Shown one piece after another: positions 63,601 to 64,000 of a stretch of DNA of 64,000 nt. Below the pieces are notes generated by a model, which was given only the letters and a program-made list of their open reading frames with translations, was not told the origin of the DNA and did no database searches. Within the stretch, counting starts at the first letter, position 1. Each line of letters opens with the position of its first letter. The stretch is from Cavia porcellus (lineage: Eukaryota; Chordata; Mammalia; Rodentia; Caviidae), in contig NW_026947496.1 of assembly GCF_034190915.1 (NCBI RefSeq), forward strand, positions 56,926,501 through 56,990,500, given 5' to 3'. Made by a program: the position numbers and the translations under genes.

Positions 63601-64000
63601 CAGAGAGAGAGGGACAGATAGTGAAGACATTCACGTAACTTTTACTATGGTACGTTTTCATTCATTGTTCTCTTTTATTACTTATTGTTGCTAATCTCTT
63701 ACTTCTATATTATTTGGATGTAATTTATACATTAAACTTTACACTCCATGGTTTCTAGTGTCCACTGGAAGTCTGGGGACACATCTACAGATGAGGAGGG
63801 CTACTATACCACACACTTAATATGGGTCAATCATCATATGCTTAAAAAACCAGCTTGATAATGTTTCATTTCTCCCACAACAAGGAGTCATCCAGCTAGG
63901 CATTCAAGGCCTGATACTTTATGCATCTATGAAGCAGTTGTATTTCAATCTCCTTATGAGATAACGCGATGCTCTCTGGGATCATAAAGCCACTTTGCAA

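Larger units (their letters stand above)
59382..64000 (-). other. CNTN3 intron (partial) upstream of the FN3-3 exon
   Basis: No further contactin exon was recognised. The preceding exon, expected to encode the first half of FN3-3 and to end in phase 0, must lie beyond the window. The intron holds a degenerate B1, two ID SINEs, a TA/TG composite microsatellite, a (GA)n tract and relics resembling MIR. A GC-richer stretch at 63220-63600 is treated separately. Confidence 0.7.

Noticed and set aside
59382..64000. Search for the preceding contactin exon
   Set aside because: No minus-strand segment encoding the first half of FN3-3 with a phase-0 donor was found. The exon must lie outside the window.

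Overview
The window looks like a piece of a rodent nuclear genome. It is AT-rich with very low gene density. The interspersed repeats include tRNA-derived ID SINEs, 7SL-derived B1 elements, B1-ID dimeric SINEs, LINE-1 fragments, MIR/L2 relics and MaLR-type LTRs. B1 and ID together indicate Rodentia. The ID variants and B1-ID dimers fit a squirrel-related (sciuromorph) lineage better than mouse or rat, but that finer placement is an inference from memory of consensus sequences.

The only protein-coding gene I can support is the 3' end of a contactin on the minus strand, most probably CNTN3 (BIG-1/PANG). Four coding exons lie at 59195-59381, 48194-48306, 47441-47609 and 45410-45510. They join in frame across canonical GT/AG splice sites. 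Together they encode the last 189 residues: the C-terminal part of the third fibronectin type III domain, the fourth FN3 domain and the hydrophobic C-terminal GPI-anchor signal, ending in a stop codon. The 5' remainder of the gene (signal peptide, Ig domains, first FN3 domains) would lie beyond 64000.

Layout: 59382-64000 is upstream intron with SINE and microsatellite insertions. 48307-59194 is a 10.9 kb intron holding an L1 3' end, a B1-ID dimer, a MIR with an abutting ID element, and a (GA)n tract. Two shorter introns follow. 45409 down to about 45.2 kb is the probable proximal 3' UTR. The remaining ~45 kb (1-45000) is downstream of the gene and gene-free as far as I can see. It contains several MaLR-like LTRs (1.7, 2.5, 9.4 and 33.8 kb), an MLT1-like LTR at 11.2 kb, probable endogenous-retrovirus solo LTRs (3.0, 26.5, 42.1 kb), an L2 relic at 30 kb, L1 3' ends (4.3, 20.8, 24.7, 36.4 kb) and an L1 at 40.0-42.1 kb that looks inverted by twin priming and was later hit by two ID elements with clear target-site duplications.

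No RNA gene, CRISPR array, operon or previously undescribed system is supportable. The open reading frames of 60-149 codons across the window have no recognisable homology, and many lie in repeats or microsatellites. Points worth a second look are the twin-primed L1 with dated SINE insertions, a GC-rich unrecognised block at 19.2-19.9 kb with overlapping ORFs on both strands, an inverted-repeat-rich block near 63.4 kb, and sequence variation in the contactin C-terminus.
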